Positions 23,200 to 35,479 of a stretch of 64,000 nucleotides of DNA are shown one piece after another. The notes beneath the pieces were generated by a model, which did no database searches, was not told the origin of the DNA, and worked only from the letters and a program-made list of their open reading frames with translations. The translations under genes were made by a program, and so were the position numbers. Positions within the stretch are counted from its first letter, which is position 1. The number at the start of each line of letters is the position of its first letter. The stretch comes from Acholoe squamosa. Its lineage: Eukaryota; Annelida; Polychaeta; Phyllodocida; Polynoidae. Where the stretch lies: NCBI GenBank assembly GCA_949317995.1, contig OX439040.1:73877972-73941971 (forward strand). Reading direction: 5' to 3'.

Positions 23200-26100
23200 T
23201 CAAAAAGGGTGCCATCATAGCTCTATTTCAGGAATTCAAGGAATCTGATTTAGAAAAACCTCAACAGGTGTCAGACACTACCCCACACACTGATAAATCC
23301 ATCTCAGCCATACGGCCTGAGGATGAACCTCCATTCAGTGACACAGACTCAGACTGTGAGTCCACATATGCTGACCCTGAACCTAACTCAATCAGACTCT
23401 CTGAAATAGCAGCTATACATAGTGAGGCACATGACCTCGAGCCAGAATTGGAAGAGAATGTTCCACCAAAATTTGTGCTCACATCAAAGGATCAGCATGA
23501 TAGGTTATAATCACTGCTGACCAAGTATGATGATATATTTATAGGAAAAGATGGAGACATTGGTGCTACACACCTGTATACCCACTCTATACATGTAAAA
23601 CCTGAAGCAGTACCATGTCATTTCCTACCATAAAAACAGGCCGCAATAGGGGAAGAATGTGAAAGGCTAGTACAGCAGGGCATTCTGAGAGAATGTGCTG
23701 AGGGCCCCTGGGCACCCAGATCCTTTTTAATACAAAAGGCATCAGGGGCCATAGGCTCGTAACAGATTTTCGTCATCTGAACCAGAATACGATCAATCAA
23801 GCCTTATCTATACCCCGGGCCGATGACACTCTAGACATGATAGGGTCACTCAGACCAAGAGTATTCCGTAAGCTAGATGCCCAACAGGGATTTTTTCAAA
23901 TTCCTATAAGAGAGGAGGACCAGCATAAAACCGCATTCATAGCAAATGACAATAAATATGTCTACCAAATGATGCCGATGGGACTTGCGACCGCCCCTGC
24001 GGGATTTTGCCATCTAGTAACATTGATTCTGAACAAACTCAAATACAAATGTGCCCACCATACCTAGATGACATATTAGTATTATCACCATCGATCGAAC
24101 AACACTTCCATGACCTGGAAGATGTTTTCCACAGCTTAAGAGTTGGTAAACTCAAATTGAAGAAATCAAAATGTGAATACTTCATAGACAGAATAGACTT
24201 CTTGGGAATGAGAGTCACACCCATGGGACTACAACCATCTCCCACAAAGGTGGAATCAATCAAAACTTTCCCAACACCAAAGTCAGTCAAAAATGTCAGA
24301 TCCTTCACAGGACTATGCCAATACTTCAAAAAGTTTATCAAAGGTTATGCCCAAATCGCTAGAAACTAGACACTTCCAATTATACACAGACCATGCAGCC
24401 CTAATTCCACTATTAACCAATACAGGACTCACACATAGATGGGCCAGATGGGCTCCTGACATACAGCAATTTTCATTCACCATTCAACATGTGAAAGGTG
24501 ATATAACACACCACCAGATGCTATGTCTAGAAGGGAATACCCAGATTCTGGACCCATGACTCACCCTCCACCCCCACCAAGGAGAGCAGCCAGTAGAACC
24601 AAGTTTGCAAAAGTAACAAAGAAAGTACCATTCAAAAGGGATGATCCACCCAACACCATTGAAAGGCCAGAGACACCCTTTAGGGGTATCTTGAAACAAT
24701 CTACACACTATGTGTTTTGCCATTGTGAGAGAGAATACTCACAGCTCTTTCCAGATAATGACTTCGAGCCTATTGAATTCTCATCACTCAATCAGATGCT
24801 GAAGGCAACTCCTAAGGAGCCACCCTTCACCCCGCCTGACTCAGATGATGAAGATTCAGAAGACACATTATATGCTATTACTCAAGCAACTTCCAAATCA
24901 GTCAGATTCTTTGAATCAATGCAGGGAGAGGAAACATCAAACCATTTGTGTCCTATGACCACACGCTCAAAGACTAGAGAAATGATTCAGGAGGGCACAC
25001 CAAAACCCCCCACACAATCACAAACTATTCTAAATGAGAAAAAGGTCACAGGAAACAAACCTACCAAAACCCCACCTGCCAGGAAAAATGTCACAAAAGA
25101 CACTGCATCTACTAAATCAAAGAACTCTGAAAAAACAGAAGAATGACAAAAAGCAAATTGTGCCTTTAAAGAAAAAGGTTGCCACTCCCACCAAGGCAAG
25201 AATAGGCCCTCCAAAGGAGCCTACACACCAAAACAAGAGTGACACACCCCAACAAAAGGCACAAGATAGGCCAGAATAAAACAACATGTACTAGATATAA
25301 ATCAATTGCTGGATCAGATTCCCGACACATCCATCTCAGGTACAAACCTTGGCTTGGAACAAAGGAAGGACAAGGAACTATTGCCCCTCATACAATATCT
25401 TGAGGATGGGACCTTGCCTGCACCAAAAGCACAAGGAAATAGAATCATCAACCAAGGCCAGACATACACCTTGGTAAATGGTACATTAGTCCATATATGC
25501 CCCATAAATTGGAGAAAAACCAATACTGTACCACTTCAAATTGTTATACCACAGCAATGGGTAACAAGTACAATACAGTATTTCCATGACTCACCTACTG
25601 GTGCCCATCTTATTTCAAGTAGGATGATGTCAGCACTCCGACCTAGGGTATATTGGAAGTCTATGCTAGCAGACACAACCAAATATGTTTCCACCTGCCA
25701 CACTTGCCTCACAGCAAAAAGGCAAGTACACTCACACAAAACACCGATGACAGTGAGAGATTACATGGCTTCACCAATGAAGTTCCTAAACCTTGATGCG
25801 GTGGGACCACTTCCCACAACTGCCATGGGAAACAAACATATACAAGTCTGCATAGATTATGCTACCAGATATGCAACAGCTTGGGCTACTACTGACTAGC
25901 TGAAACAACAGCAGCAGAGTTCTACAAGAATATAATTTGTCATCATGGAACACCAGCCAGTCTTCAAACAGACAATTGAACGTGTTACACAGGTGCAAAG
26001 TTCACAAAGTTAACTAAACACCTCAAGATCAAACACAAATTCTCCTCACCATACAGGCCACAATCAAATGGGCTTGTAGAGAGATTCAATGCTAGCATCG

Positions 26101-26770
26101 GCACAGCGCTCAGAGCATTCTGCTCAAAGCATCAAAACAATTGGGATTCATTTATTGAACCCATAACCTTTGCATTAAACAACACCGAATCCCAAACCAC
26201 AGGATTCACCCCTTTCTTCCTACTCCATGGAAGAAACCCAGCCACCCCAATGGACTTAGGGCTGGGAATACAGGAAGACATATCCACTGTAGCAGACCAT
26301 GTAGCTAACATGATATACAAAGGGTCCCCAAGCTACAGAAGGAAAGGAAGGATAGATATGATAAGAAACTTACACCACAGAAAATCAAGGTCACCGACAT
26401 GGTGTACCTTAACATACCAAGAATCCTAACCAACACAGAGTGTAAGAAGCTTCAACCCCTTTTTATGCGACCATATGTTGTAGTAGATAGACCTAGTTTG
26501 ACAAGTGCCAAACTCAAAAACTTGGACACCAATCTACTGGTGGCCAGACCTGTACACATATATAGACTGAAAAAGGTTGTAGCTGTCAGGAACAATGAAT
26601 TTGCACACAGGCTTATTCCACATGAAGCCAAATACTACAACAAAATTGTAAGGAACAAAAATGATATCACCCTTACAAGAGAAACCACAGGTATAGGCCC
26701 TATTAAGCCTAGGCCTGCACACCACATGCTAAGAAAAACATCTAAATGTGGTGCAGGTTCAAGAAATTAG
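23200..26770 (+). pseudogene. pol: Element A pol remnant (RT, RNase H, integrase)
   Basis: RT pieces: a KLDAQQGFFQIPI motif at about 23,870, the MMPMGLATAP segment, and PYLDDILVLS (catalytic YLDD) at about 24,058 in a shifted frame, then FLGM. A deletion near 24,350 fuses the post-RT region directly to a late RNase H segment (LYTDHAAL, QHVKGDI), removing early RNase H. A Pro/Ser/Lys linker spans 24,523-25,146. Integrase starts at 25,306 with the HHCC finger (CHTCLTAK), D in the LDAVGP strand, D in QTDN at about 25,970 and E in NGLVERFNA. The C-terminal GPY/F-like segment (LQPLFMRPYVVV) is at 26,455. Several stops interrupt it, so it cannot be functional. Confidence 0.8.
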
Positions 26771-27509
26771 AAACATATTGAGATACCTAAAGAACATAAG
26801 ATTTTCAAAATTTATTACAAATTCTCTTCAACCACACATAGGTTATTACCACTGAATGGTCAAAGACTGGGACCCTCCAAGTAAAGCAGACATGAAGTCT
26901 AAGAAGAGTAAGGGTAACACAATGGAGTGTCTAAAGCCTAATCCCCACATGAAAGAGCGTGCTATGCCAACATAGCAGTCTAGAGAGATCAATTGACCTT
27001 ATAAGCTACCCTCAGACAACTGTCTAGACGGTCATGAATGGCTGTCCTGGATGACAGGAGGAGCTAATTACCAGTACACAGATTACACAATAGACCCACA
27101 CAGTTGCAGACACTGGAGATCAATGCATTGACTCCAGAGAAACAATACCAGGCACACAATGGATGTGGGTAGGGTAGGCTACATAAGAAGCACTGTGGAC
27201 CATAGCCCACCATCAGTCTTCATCCAGCTGCAGTCTGGAACACAAGTCTACAGGACCCCACTTGGGAATTAGCCAGCCCACTTCTCCATTAGGAGAGACT
27301 GCACTAGGATAAAGAACACACCTACTTCACCTTCAACCTGACCTTACCATTTATTGGTCAATCTCTATAGACTCACCGGACATATTGCCAAGACAGCTCA
27401 ATCTTGCAAAGGTACAGTTTGAACCACTTCATTTAAAGTGGTACACCATACACTTAGACTTTACCAGCACCAAATTACTACAAATTTAACAAGACCTTAA
27501 ACAGCAAAT
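26771..27509 (+). other. Non-coding spacer between element A pol and env
   Basis: No supported ORF. It ends with a pyrimidine-rich acceptor-like 'tttgctttacacag' (27,508-27,521) seven bases before the env ATG, as expected for a spliced env message. Confidence 0.5.
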
Positions 27510-27527
27510 TTGCTTTACACAGGCAAC

Positions 27528-29992
27528 ATGGGAAGACTGACAGTTGCACCCATACTGCTAACTATGCTGTTATTATATATTATAGAACCACTTACTGCAG
27601 GCTATACCCCTGTGGTGAGACAAAACATAGGAGTAGTATTCAAACCTAGCCCTCAACCTTTGGTCAATGGACATACAACCACAACACTGTTGCTAGCTAT
27701 CCCCTACAAGATACCTCGGGCACCCGTTACCCAAGGATCCATAAGGGATAGAATACTCCAGTTGACCACTCCTACTCTACAAGATCACACCTCTGGTCAA
27801 ATTATCAAACAAGCCAAGGAGCTTGATACCTTGCTGGAAATTGCAGACAAGGAGATAAATGAAACCTTAGCCTCCATCAAATTGTTTTTATCTAACCCCA
27901 TAAACACATTGGACAAGGCCAAAAGAGAGGCCATACTGGGTTTTCTAGCACCCCTGTTTCGCGGTGTGCTAGGTTTAGCCACAGTAGAAGATGTAAACCA
28001 AGTTATGGGACAGCTTAAAAACATAGATGAAATACTAAGAAAATTTGCTAAACAAGATCAGGAAGCAGCAAGTCTCATTGAAAAGATCACAGACAGACAA
28101 GATAAGTTTGTTAAAGCATACATCCAAGATAAGAAGGTACTGGACAGTACCATCAACACCATAGGTGACACCGTCAACCTATGGGCCTCTAACATGTCCA
28201 GGTCTCTTGACTCATATTCAAGGCACGAGAAAACTCAAAGGGAGAAAATGCAAGTATTAATCATAATAGCAGCAAGAATGAATACAGTTCAATCACTGCA
28301 AAGAACCAATGCAGCCCTGAGGATGCTATCATCAGGAATCCTAACCCCTGATATAGTACCACCCTCAGACCTTGCTAGATACTTAATTGACATTAACAAC
28401 AAACTTAGGATTACACATCCTGGAGCACAAGTTGCAATTAATGACTTAGATTTCTACTATTCACAGAAGCTGACCTCATACACTTACTCAGCTCACCATA
28501 TATATATTCATCTGGACATTATAATTCAATCTACTACCTCTACCTTCAAACTGTACCAAATGATTACATCACCCATGCCTATAGACACACAGGAGACCCC
28601 CACCAGAGGAGTCACCAGATTGCAAACTACAACTGAGTTTTTAGCAGTATCTTACGACGAATCATTATTCATCGAATTGGACTCAGCTGATATGCAGGCA
28701 TGTGAGGGTACTACAGTAAAGGTATGCAGAGATTTAAATGGTAGAATTTATAAGCACAGGCCTACATGCCCTTTAGCCATTTTTACTAACCAGGCTCAAC
28801 AGATTAAGGAACATTGCAAGTTTACAGTTTTACCACTGCAAGCACCTACCACCCATGCTATTTCCATTTCTGAAGATGAGTATCTGGTCACTACTAGTGA
28901 ACCCCATTACTTTATCAACTGCCATGGTAAAACGTCTGAAACTCGAAAAGCCCAGTCCTACTCAATCATAGGTGTACCCTGTGGGTGCACAATCAGTGTA
29001 GGAGAATTTTCTCTTCCAAACACAAGGTTGCCCTGTAACTCAACCTTATCATTTCATTACATTCTTAAGACAATTAATTTACCATTCATGGCAGCACTTA
29101 ACCAGATTTCTGAAACCAAACCAGATGAAAGAGAGAATCTTCCAAATTTCCCAGTAGTTAACCTTTCTAGGACCTTAGACAAACTACAGGAAAATCCAAT
29201 CATGGATGATATTACTCAACTAAATCTAGAACCCTTTGCCAAAACAGTATTAAATGATGCTTCCAACCTTGATAAGGCATTGGAAACACGCTACGTAGAA
29301 TCACACCTACATAGAGTTACAGAGCATCCAATTTTCCAAACTTAGGACTCATCCTAGGGATATCAGCTCACATTTTTATAGTATACATACTCCTCAAACT
29401 ATACAGACTAGGAGGGACTGTAGCCTACCTGCCTACAGCCAAAGCATTCAGACTAGTCACCGAGCTGCCCCTACACAAATTGCTCCCAGATAAGAATCCT
29501 ACCAAATCTACACCTACAGAGGAAACCCACACCCCTTTCCTCACAATTCAGGAAACCCACACCCTGATAATTGCTATATTATTCACCCTGACCATCTACT
29601 CAGCCTACAGAATAATGAAGTACCTTAAGAAATTTGCACAGACACACTGCGGCAAGAAAAATGTGGCCAAGCGCACAAATCCCACAATATATTTTAAAAT
29701 ATATTGCGGAGACTCGAACTTCGCGCTACCCTTGAGGCCAATACCACATGAATTTGATGAGATTAAATCAGCAGCTGCCCCGACCTATAAGGATATAGTG
29801 GTTAAAACCTTCCCACTACCTAAGGCTATATTTACCTGGAATGGACCAGCAGTTATACCAACACAGAGAGGAGAATTTGCTTATCACCTCCCTCAGATAC
29901 ACCTACCTTGGCGCACTAGGTTCAACACCATAAGAACAGAGGACTGTACTACTCCATGCTTCTCCAGAATGATTGTGGCACCAGCCCGGTGA
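27528..29992 (+). pseudogene. env: Element A envelope glycoprotein, frameshifted near the 3' end
   Basis: The ATG at 27,528 starts a hydrophobic signal peptide (about 22 residues). The ectodomain of nearly 600 residues has a GFLAPLFRGVLGLAT segment at about residue 145. This resembles the fusion-peptide region of baculovirus-F-like envelopes of errantivirus type, followed by long heptad-like helices and later clustered cysteines. The frame ends at 29,345. The continuation is in another frame (29,346-29,992), with a hydrophobic segment at once, a second one at about 29,560, and a 130-residue tail. A single-base shift near 29,340 would explain this. The paired hydrophobic segments and tail match the layout of element C env. 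Assignment as a class I-like fusion glycoprotein is inference. Confidence 0.7.
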
Positions 29993-30190
29993 CCATGACA
30001 GCACTGGAAAATACAACAGATATAATTATTGATGAACACCAGGAGGAGACCACAAGGTCAAACATGCAGACTATTGCTTATTTTCTAAACCACCAGCCCT
30101 CCCCGGTGACTGTGGAAACAGCCTAGACTGCCCACAGCCTAGACTGCCCCCAGTCTACCACCAGGAGATAACATACCAGGAGACAGATTT

Positions 30191-30203
30191 CAGAACTTTT
30201 CGG
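30191..30203 (-). promoter_or_regulatory. Histone-downstream-element-like purine tract
   Basis: On the minus strand CCGAAAAGTTCTG begins 10 bases after the stem-loop at 30,229-30,214. In replication-dependent histone genes a purine-rich element at this distance pairs with U7 snRNA. The match is by eye. Confidence 0.45.
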
Positions 30204-30213
30204 ATGATTGGCT

Positions 30214-30229
30214 GGCCCTGAAAAGGGCC
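30214..30229 (-). terminator. Histone-type mRNA 3' stem-loop
   Basis: Read on the minus strand the 16 bases are GGCCCT-TTTC-AGGGCC, the canonical animal histone mRNA stem-loop (6-bp stem, UUUC loop). They are preceded by CCAAAAA and followed by AGCCA, close to the usual flanks. It lies 45 bases after the stop of the minus-strand ORF 30,747-30,274, a normal spacing in histone genes. On the plus strand the loop would be GAAA, which does not fit the consensus. Confidence 0.65.
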
Positions 30230-30273
30230 TTTTTGGTATTTGGGTTTTTACACCCTAGGTCGGTCAGCTCGGT

Positions 30274-30747
30274 TTACCAAAGAGCCTCGGGCTCAACGAT
30301 GGTGGGACGGCAGGGGCTCGATCCGTACAAATGGCCGTGATCGCGATCCCACTCAATGAGTCGGGCCTCCAGCGATCCCAGGCCATACTCCGCCACTGCG
30401 AGAGAGTCCCCGGACACGGCGAAGTCGAAGAAGGAGACAGCCATAAGGAAGTTCCACAGCACCCGCTCACACGGCCCAAGATTGGTATCCATGGGCCAGG
30501 ACCCTATATCAGTGAGGGCCCTGGCCAAAAGGGCCACGGTGGCCCCCCGGCGTAAGGCAGAGCCGAGGAAGTACCGGCAGGGGTACATACTAACTATCAC
30601 ATCGCCGTGATCACAGATTTTCCTGTGATTCCTTACAAGATACCCATAGTGAAGGGTTTGGATAGCCTCCACCCGGGCCCTGGCCAAACTCCCCACCATC
30701 ATCACCTGAGAAACAGGCAAGTCAAGGACTGCTTGGAAATGACCCAT
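30274..30747 (-). CDS. Antisense 157-residue ORF of element A, unknown function
   Basis: Intact single-exon ORF on the strand opposite to gag-pol-env, between env and the 3' LTR. ATG at 30,747; a TATA-like CATAAAAG lies about 45 bases upstream and a histone-type stem-loop 45 bases downstream. The product is mostly helical by composition, with a basic patch (SALRRG), many Ala/Leu, four cysteines (including YPCRY and GPCER) and an acidic C-terminal third; no signal peptide. I do not recognise the family, and it does not read as a core histone despite the histone-like gene ends. The segment is GC- and CpG-rich compared with the rest of element A, and it has stayed open while all major A genes are broken. 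It may be a captured host gene or an accessory gene. Confidence 0.55.
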   Translation of the reverse strand: MGHFQAVLDLPVSQVMMVGSLARARVEAIQTLHYGYLVRNHRKICDHGDVIVSMYPCRYFLGSALRRGATVALLARALTDIGSWPMDTNLGPCERVLWNFLMAVSFFDFAVSGDSLAVAEYGLGSLEARLIEWDRDHGHLYGSSPCRPTIVEPEALW

Positions 30748-30791
30748 GATGTATCAGCAAAACACTGATACCCAAAACCAGCCTCTCCCTC

Positions 30792-30800
30792 CTTTTATGG
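30792..30800 (-). promoter_or_regulatory. TATA box of the antisense ORF of element A
   Basis: On the minus strand CCATAAAAG stands about 45 bases ahead of the ATG at 30,747, giving a short 5' UTR. Element C has a TATAAAAG in the equivalent antisense position (42,531). Confidence 0.55.
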
Positions 30801-30849
30801 ACCCACCCCCCACCCTGAACTGTCCACTGACACCAGGCTAGGCACTGCC

Positions 30850-31420
30850 ACAGCCACATGTCAAAAATCTGGCACATAACACCTCAGAGTGCCACCACTG
30901 CATGAGCACTTTAGGGAAAGATTGTCATCTCACTCCTGACATACCTTCACTGTCAATGAAATTATCTAAGTATTGAAAATTGATTTAGAAAAAAAAATAT
31001 ATACACAGCCACTTGTTGAACTAAGTAATTTAGAAATTGTAAAAAATCTACAAGTTATACCGGAATGCAAGGTAGATAACTAGGACAGTTTTTGTACCAC
31101 ATTAGCACTTGTATACTATACCAAGGTTTACTCAAAGTAACACACTTTAGGTAACCAAGAAATTGTTGAAAAAAAAAATGAATGAAAAAAAATGGAAAAA
31201 TGTTGACATGTAAAGTAATTACTTAAGATACTCACCAAATAATCTCTTTCAGGGACATATACTCAGAAGGCTAGGGAAAAGTCAATTAAAGCAGCGGCCC
31301 ACTGCCAAGATTGCCAATTAATACACCCATATAGCAAACTACAGAGTAACTCAGAGACAAACAAGCCTATTGTACATAAAGTACTTTGTTTTTCCGGCCC
31401 TCGGAAAATCCCAAAAATCT
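30850..31420. other. AT-rich non-coding 3' region of element A
   Basis: A-runs and short T-rich stretches only; no supported ORF or structure. Confidence 0.4.
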
Positions 31421-31423
31421 TAG

Positions 31424-31690
31424 GTTTGCACACTAAAATTGTCATTTGTATGCAATTACATGTGAAATTGTATGTTTGCATACTAAAATTGTCATTTGTA
31501 CTCAATTACACACAAAATTGTAGGTTTGCACACTAAAATTGTCATTTGTATGCAATTACACGCGAAATTGTATGTTTGCATACTAAAATTGTCATTTGTA
31601 CTCAATTACACACAAAATTGTAGGTTTGCACACTAAAATTGTCATTTGTACTCAATTACACGCGAAATTGTATGTTTGCACACTAGATTG
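31424..31690. repeat. 50-bp tandem repeat (about 5.3 units) in the element A 3' region
   Basis: Units start at 31,424, 31,474, 31,524, 31,574, 31,624 and 31,674 with an exact 50-base period. The core is GTTTGCACACTAAAATTGTC, then ATTTGTATGCAATTACAC. Alternate units differ at the same positions (TATGC versus ACTCA), pointing to growth as 100-base dimers. Confidence 0.9.
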
Positions 31691-32004
31691 GACATTAATG
31701 CCAAAATTGTACGCCAAAATTGTATGTTATTTGCCAAATTGTATGTTGTACACAAAATTGAAAATTTGTACCCAAAATGAAAATGCATAGGCAAATACAC
31801 CAATTTATGGTCAAAATGCTAGAATTAAGGAAATGTATTTTTACCCAAAGAAAAAAAAAAATGTTATACATACTGACAAAGCTCTACCACAAAAATTTGT
31901 ATTTGAAGCACTCCCTATTACTTCAAATCCTCTTACATACAGTATGTAACTTCAAATAAGGTAAAAATATATTGTACATTCCCTCTGCGAAATGACGGAG
32001 TTTC

Positions 32005-32032
32005 GCATTCTTTCGGGGGAGACGGAGTATTC
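32005..32032 (+). promoter_or_regulatory. Polypurine tract of element A
   Basis: GGGGGAGACGGAG ends a few bases before the 3' LTR start, the expected primer for plus-strand synthesis. Confidence 0.6.
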
Positions 32033-33383
32033 TATGATATACCATTTTATTATTCCATAAATTGTAACATATTACTGTATTAATCAAAGAATATATAAGA
32101 AATTAATACATAGAATGGCTAGAAGAGTGCTCATACATTCTAGAAGAGCGTTCATGCTCCACTGAACACCAGCTATGTCAAATATACATAGGTTACTACA
32201 TCAAAGAGTCCGACCTAATGGTCCACTGCACAATATAATGCTTTTAAGAGTCTAAGAGAGCGACCTCATGGTTCAGTGCACAAAATAATAACTTGTAAGT
32301 GAATGCAAACGGCCGTCACGGGTGCCTGGGCACCGCTGACGCCGTCATGGGTGTCTGAGCACCCCAACACTGAACAATAGGTTACATAAGTAACAACGCC
32401 ATAATCTTCCGGTCGCTCTAGCGTCGCTCCTGAGCGACCTAGGTCAAATATGAAAGCATTTATGGAAAGACCATAATTAGACGGTCAAAATGAGCTCAAG
32501 ATCAAGGCTGAACCCCCAGTATTAAGAAAGTTACACCACCTAGACTATTTCAACCCGGAATGCGCTACAGACGAACCAGCGCAAGTTACGTGCCTGGAAA
32601 GCGGGCGTTGGTGGCTTGACATATTCAAGTCCACGCATGCGCAAGATGGAGGCCGTAGCGGCGTAAACGACCGAGATATGAGGGTCTGAACATGCCAAAC
32701 AGACCAAGACAATGGGGGACATGGTGGCATCCATGGGGGTCCTTTGTACACCCAGTGACACATGAAAGACACCCCTCAAACAATTGCAGAGTTAGGCAGA
32801 TGCCACTGGCTCCAGTCAGTCTGAGGGGCCAAGCCAGGAAATGGTACTTATACCACTGGCTGCTCCCCCTAGAGAGCAGAATCACCAGAACCACCCTTGA
32901 GGTAACATCTCCAGTCAACTCTCCTGCTACCTGCTATAGCTCTGCACTATGCTGGGTTAGACTATGCCAGACAGGCATAGGACTAGACCACTGGTGGCCA
33001 GAGGCTTTGTTCTACAAGACACCTACCAGAGGGTAAAGTTCCACATTTCTATATTATCCCTCTAAGCAGCAGGTCAGGAGCTAGGTGTGGGAACCCACCT
33101 AGGACCATACTGGACAGTGTATTATTATTATTACTACCTCACAAGGGGAGTGGAACAGAACATTATACTTTATAAGCAATTGTATATTTACTGTGTGTGG
33201 AAATTACCTGCATATTAACATATGTATAATTGATATTCTTATATGTCTGCCTAAAGCTGAATAAACCAGTGATAACTGGAAGTAACACTAAATGAGAGCT
33301 TGATATTCTTACACACTATATGCCACTAGTCATATGATATTTCTCATATGACAACTTGATCATGCACAATAACTAGTATGACA
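32033..33383 (+). repeat. Element A 3' LTR
   Basis: It is homologous to the 5' LTR, starts TATGATATACC and ends ATGACA, and is followed by AAGG (33,384-33,387), the target duplication. It has about 130 extra bases around 32,425-32,640 compared with the 5' copy. Confidence 0.85.
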
Positions 33384-33565
33384 AAGGCCCCATCAGGAAC
33401 CATATTTGTGTCCATATTTGCTTCCAAGTTGGTACTTTCAGAATCCTCAACATCCTGAACTGGATCCCTATAGTCCATATAAGCAGCTCCCCTGTCACTC
33501 GGTGTTAAAGGAGCGGTGTCGTTCCCACTAACTGAATTACCTTGTTCAGCCACGGCTGCGCACAC
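33384..33565 (-). pseudogene. Element B gag 5' portion
   Basis: A minus-strand frame open across this piece continues, across the element A insertion, into the frame at 18,927 and 12,083. This shows that A interrupted B near its 5' end. It is an acidic N-terminal sequence of unknown fold. The frame then meets a TAG before the coiled-coil ORF. Confidence 0.6.
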
Positions 33566-33574
33566 TCACTTAAC

Positions 33575-33594
33575 CAATCCTGGTCACGGCACCA
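33575..33594 (-). promoter_or_regulatory. Element B primer-binding site, tRNA-His type
   Basis: On the minus strand, one base after the LTR, TGGTGCCGTGACCAGGATTG begins. TGGTGCCGTGAC is complementary to the conserved 3' end of animal tRNA-His (GTCACGGCACCA). Confidence 0.75.
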
Positions 33595-33595
33595 G

Positions 33596-34022
33596 TGTAA
33601 TGGTCAAGTATTCAAAGTTTGTATGTCTTATGTGGAAAGAACTACCAAACGACAGTCTGCGGTTACATAAGAGGCAACAAGGTTTTATTCAGGATTCCTT
33701 ATTACAGATCAACTAAAGGTTTCCAAGTTCCGAATCATTTGTACCAAAGTGTTAGCTACCTATATAAGTTCTCGGAGCCAGAGGAAAGAAAGCACTCCTG
33801 TTCGTACAGAGTCCGTAAGGATTCTTACTCCGCCAGTCACTGACCCGGCTTTATATAGCCACAGGGGGTTGGGTGGCAACCCCTTGAGGCCAAGCTGGGA
33901 AGCCCAGAGAGCAGTGCTTCCACCACTCGCCCAGCGTAACCGACTCGGATCCAAGTGTCTGCCCCACTCGGGAACTGACCAACTCATACCTATCTAATGC
34001 TATCACAAACTGTGCCCCTACA
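33596..34022 (-). repeat. Element B 5' LTR
   Basis: 427 bases; minus strand begins TGTAGGGGCACAG and ends TTACA, so TG...CA ends are present, directly followed by the tRNA-His primer site. No second LTR of B is visible in the window. Confidence 0.7.
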
Positions 34023-35479
34023 GTACCAGTCCCTCTTTGTTTCCTCTAGGTAGGTTAACTAGACCATTTTAGGGGAGTTATGAAGGCAGCCATCCTGGAA
34101 ATAGTGCCAGCATTAAAATCTCTTAAAATGGAGGTCTTAAAGTCTTTATTTTAATGTATTAAAACTCAAAAGCTACAATGCATGGGTTGATTAGTTGATA
34201 TTTTTAATGTCCAAAAGTGGGATCCCCACTTCATGGGACTGCCTCATTAGTTTGCAGACATTCAGTCTTTTGTTTCTCAGTCTGGACAGGTATTTTCATG
34301 CTGCTTGTCTATCACAGTTGTAACTGCATCTATGGATGACCGAATCTATGAGATGAATGATCGTATCTATAAGGAGGGGTGAGGGGGAAAACCGCTACCT
34401 TGACTTCATTCCGTACTCTTCTTGAAGATTAGCAAGTGTTCTTTTAAATATGCCCAGTCCCATAGGCAGGGCCAGACAAGAAAGGCCAATGATCACTCAG
34501 ACATGATTCACTGATTCACATTATAAAAGAAAACTAAATTGCCAGTTTTCAAGCCTTGCCTATGGCTTATAGCTTCTCCCAAAATACAGGGTGTGGCTTA
34601 TACGAGGGATGCAGCATATACAAGAGAATTTATGGTAATCGGCCTAAGGGCGTTCTGATTCTTTCACCATCACATGGGCATAGATCAGGTCCTAATTTGA
34701 TGGCACCTCTGATTTTTTTAACATGGTTAACAATAACAGAAGCAGATCCATTCTTGTGCAGGTGCCTTGGAAACCACCATGTTGAATAAAATAATTGATT
34801 CAGGTGCCCCTGACACAAAAGGTTTCCATGGTGATCAAAAATCTTTTGCAAATTTTTTCCCCCAAAGTGTTACCTTTCTTCTGGTTCCAAATTTATTAAT
34901 GTACAATAAAAATAAGATCCCCTGGTAGAGATTGCATCAAGCAAAACAATGTTTTTAGTTGGGACTATTTAGCTGTCCTAGGTTTACTGGGGCAGACGGT
35001 TTAGTACTGTGACGCCTGCTTATTACAAGGGCTCAAACTTGGTCAGTCTCAAAATATCAAAACACACCAAGAGCTTTTCTAAAGTAGAACCTACCATTAT
35101 GAGACTTGCGCTTTGTGACAGTGACAATATTGTATATTATTTTTTAGATCGCTACTGAAATTATTTCCCAAAACTATCTTCACCATGATTACATTAAATA
35201 TTCAATACACATGCACTCTCACTCAAGATCTGTAAGAGATAGCATTTTATATCAGGGTTTGGTCTAAGTTAATCTATAATTGATGTCTTCTGTTGGCAGC
35301 CTTATTGCAAAAAATCAATGCCTATGTAATTCTAGAATAACAAGTGAAACAGATTTCCTTGGAAATAATTTGGCAGAATATTTTCAGTCTCAGGGTCTGC
35401 TTCTGAGAGAGGTTGACTTCTGAGGGCTGCTTTGATAACTTATATGTCTATTCCTAATTTACAGATGCTACTCATCTAA
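34023..35479. other. Intergenic DNA, no gene recognised
   Basis: Moderately AT-rich. Around 34,580-34,640 there is a 'gtgtggcttatacgagg...' word that looks like a dispersed repeat, but I cannot assign a family. Confidence 0.35.

Noticed and set aside
30274-30747. Reading the antisense ORF of element A as a divergent core histone
   Set aside because: The gene ends are histone-like, and an LDLPVSQV stretch recalls the H2A alpha-N start, but the remaining sequence lacks the lysine-rich tail and histone-fold signatures. Similarity is too weak to claim by eye.
31424-31690. CRISPR-like array
   Set aside because: Units are contiguous 50-base repeats with no unique spacers, in animal DNA.
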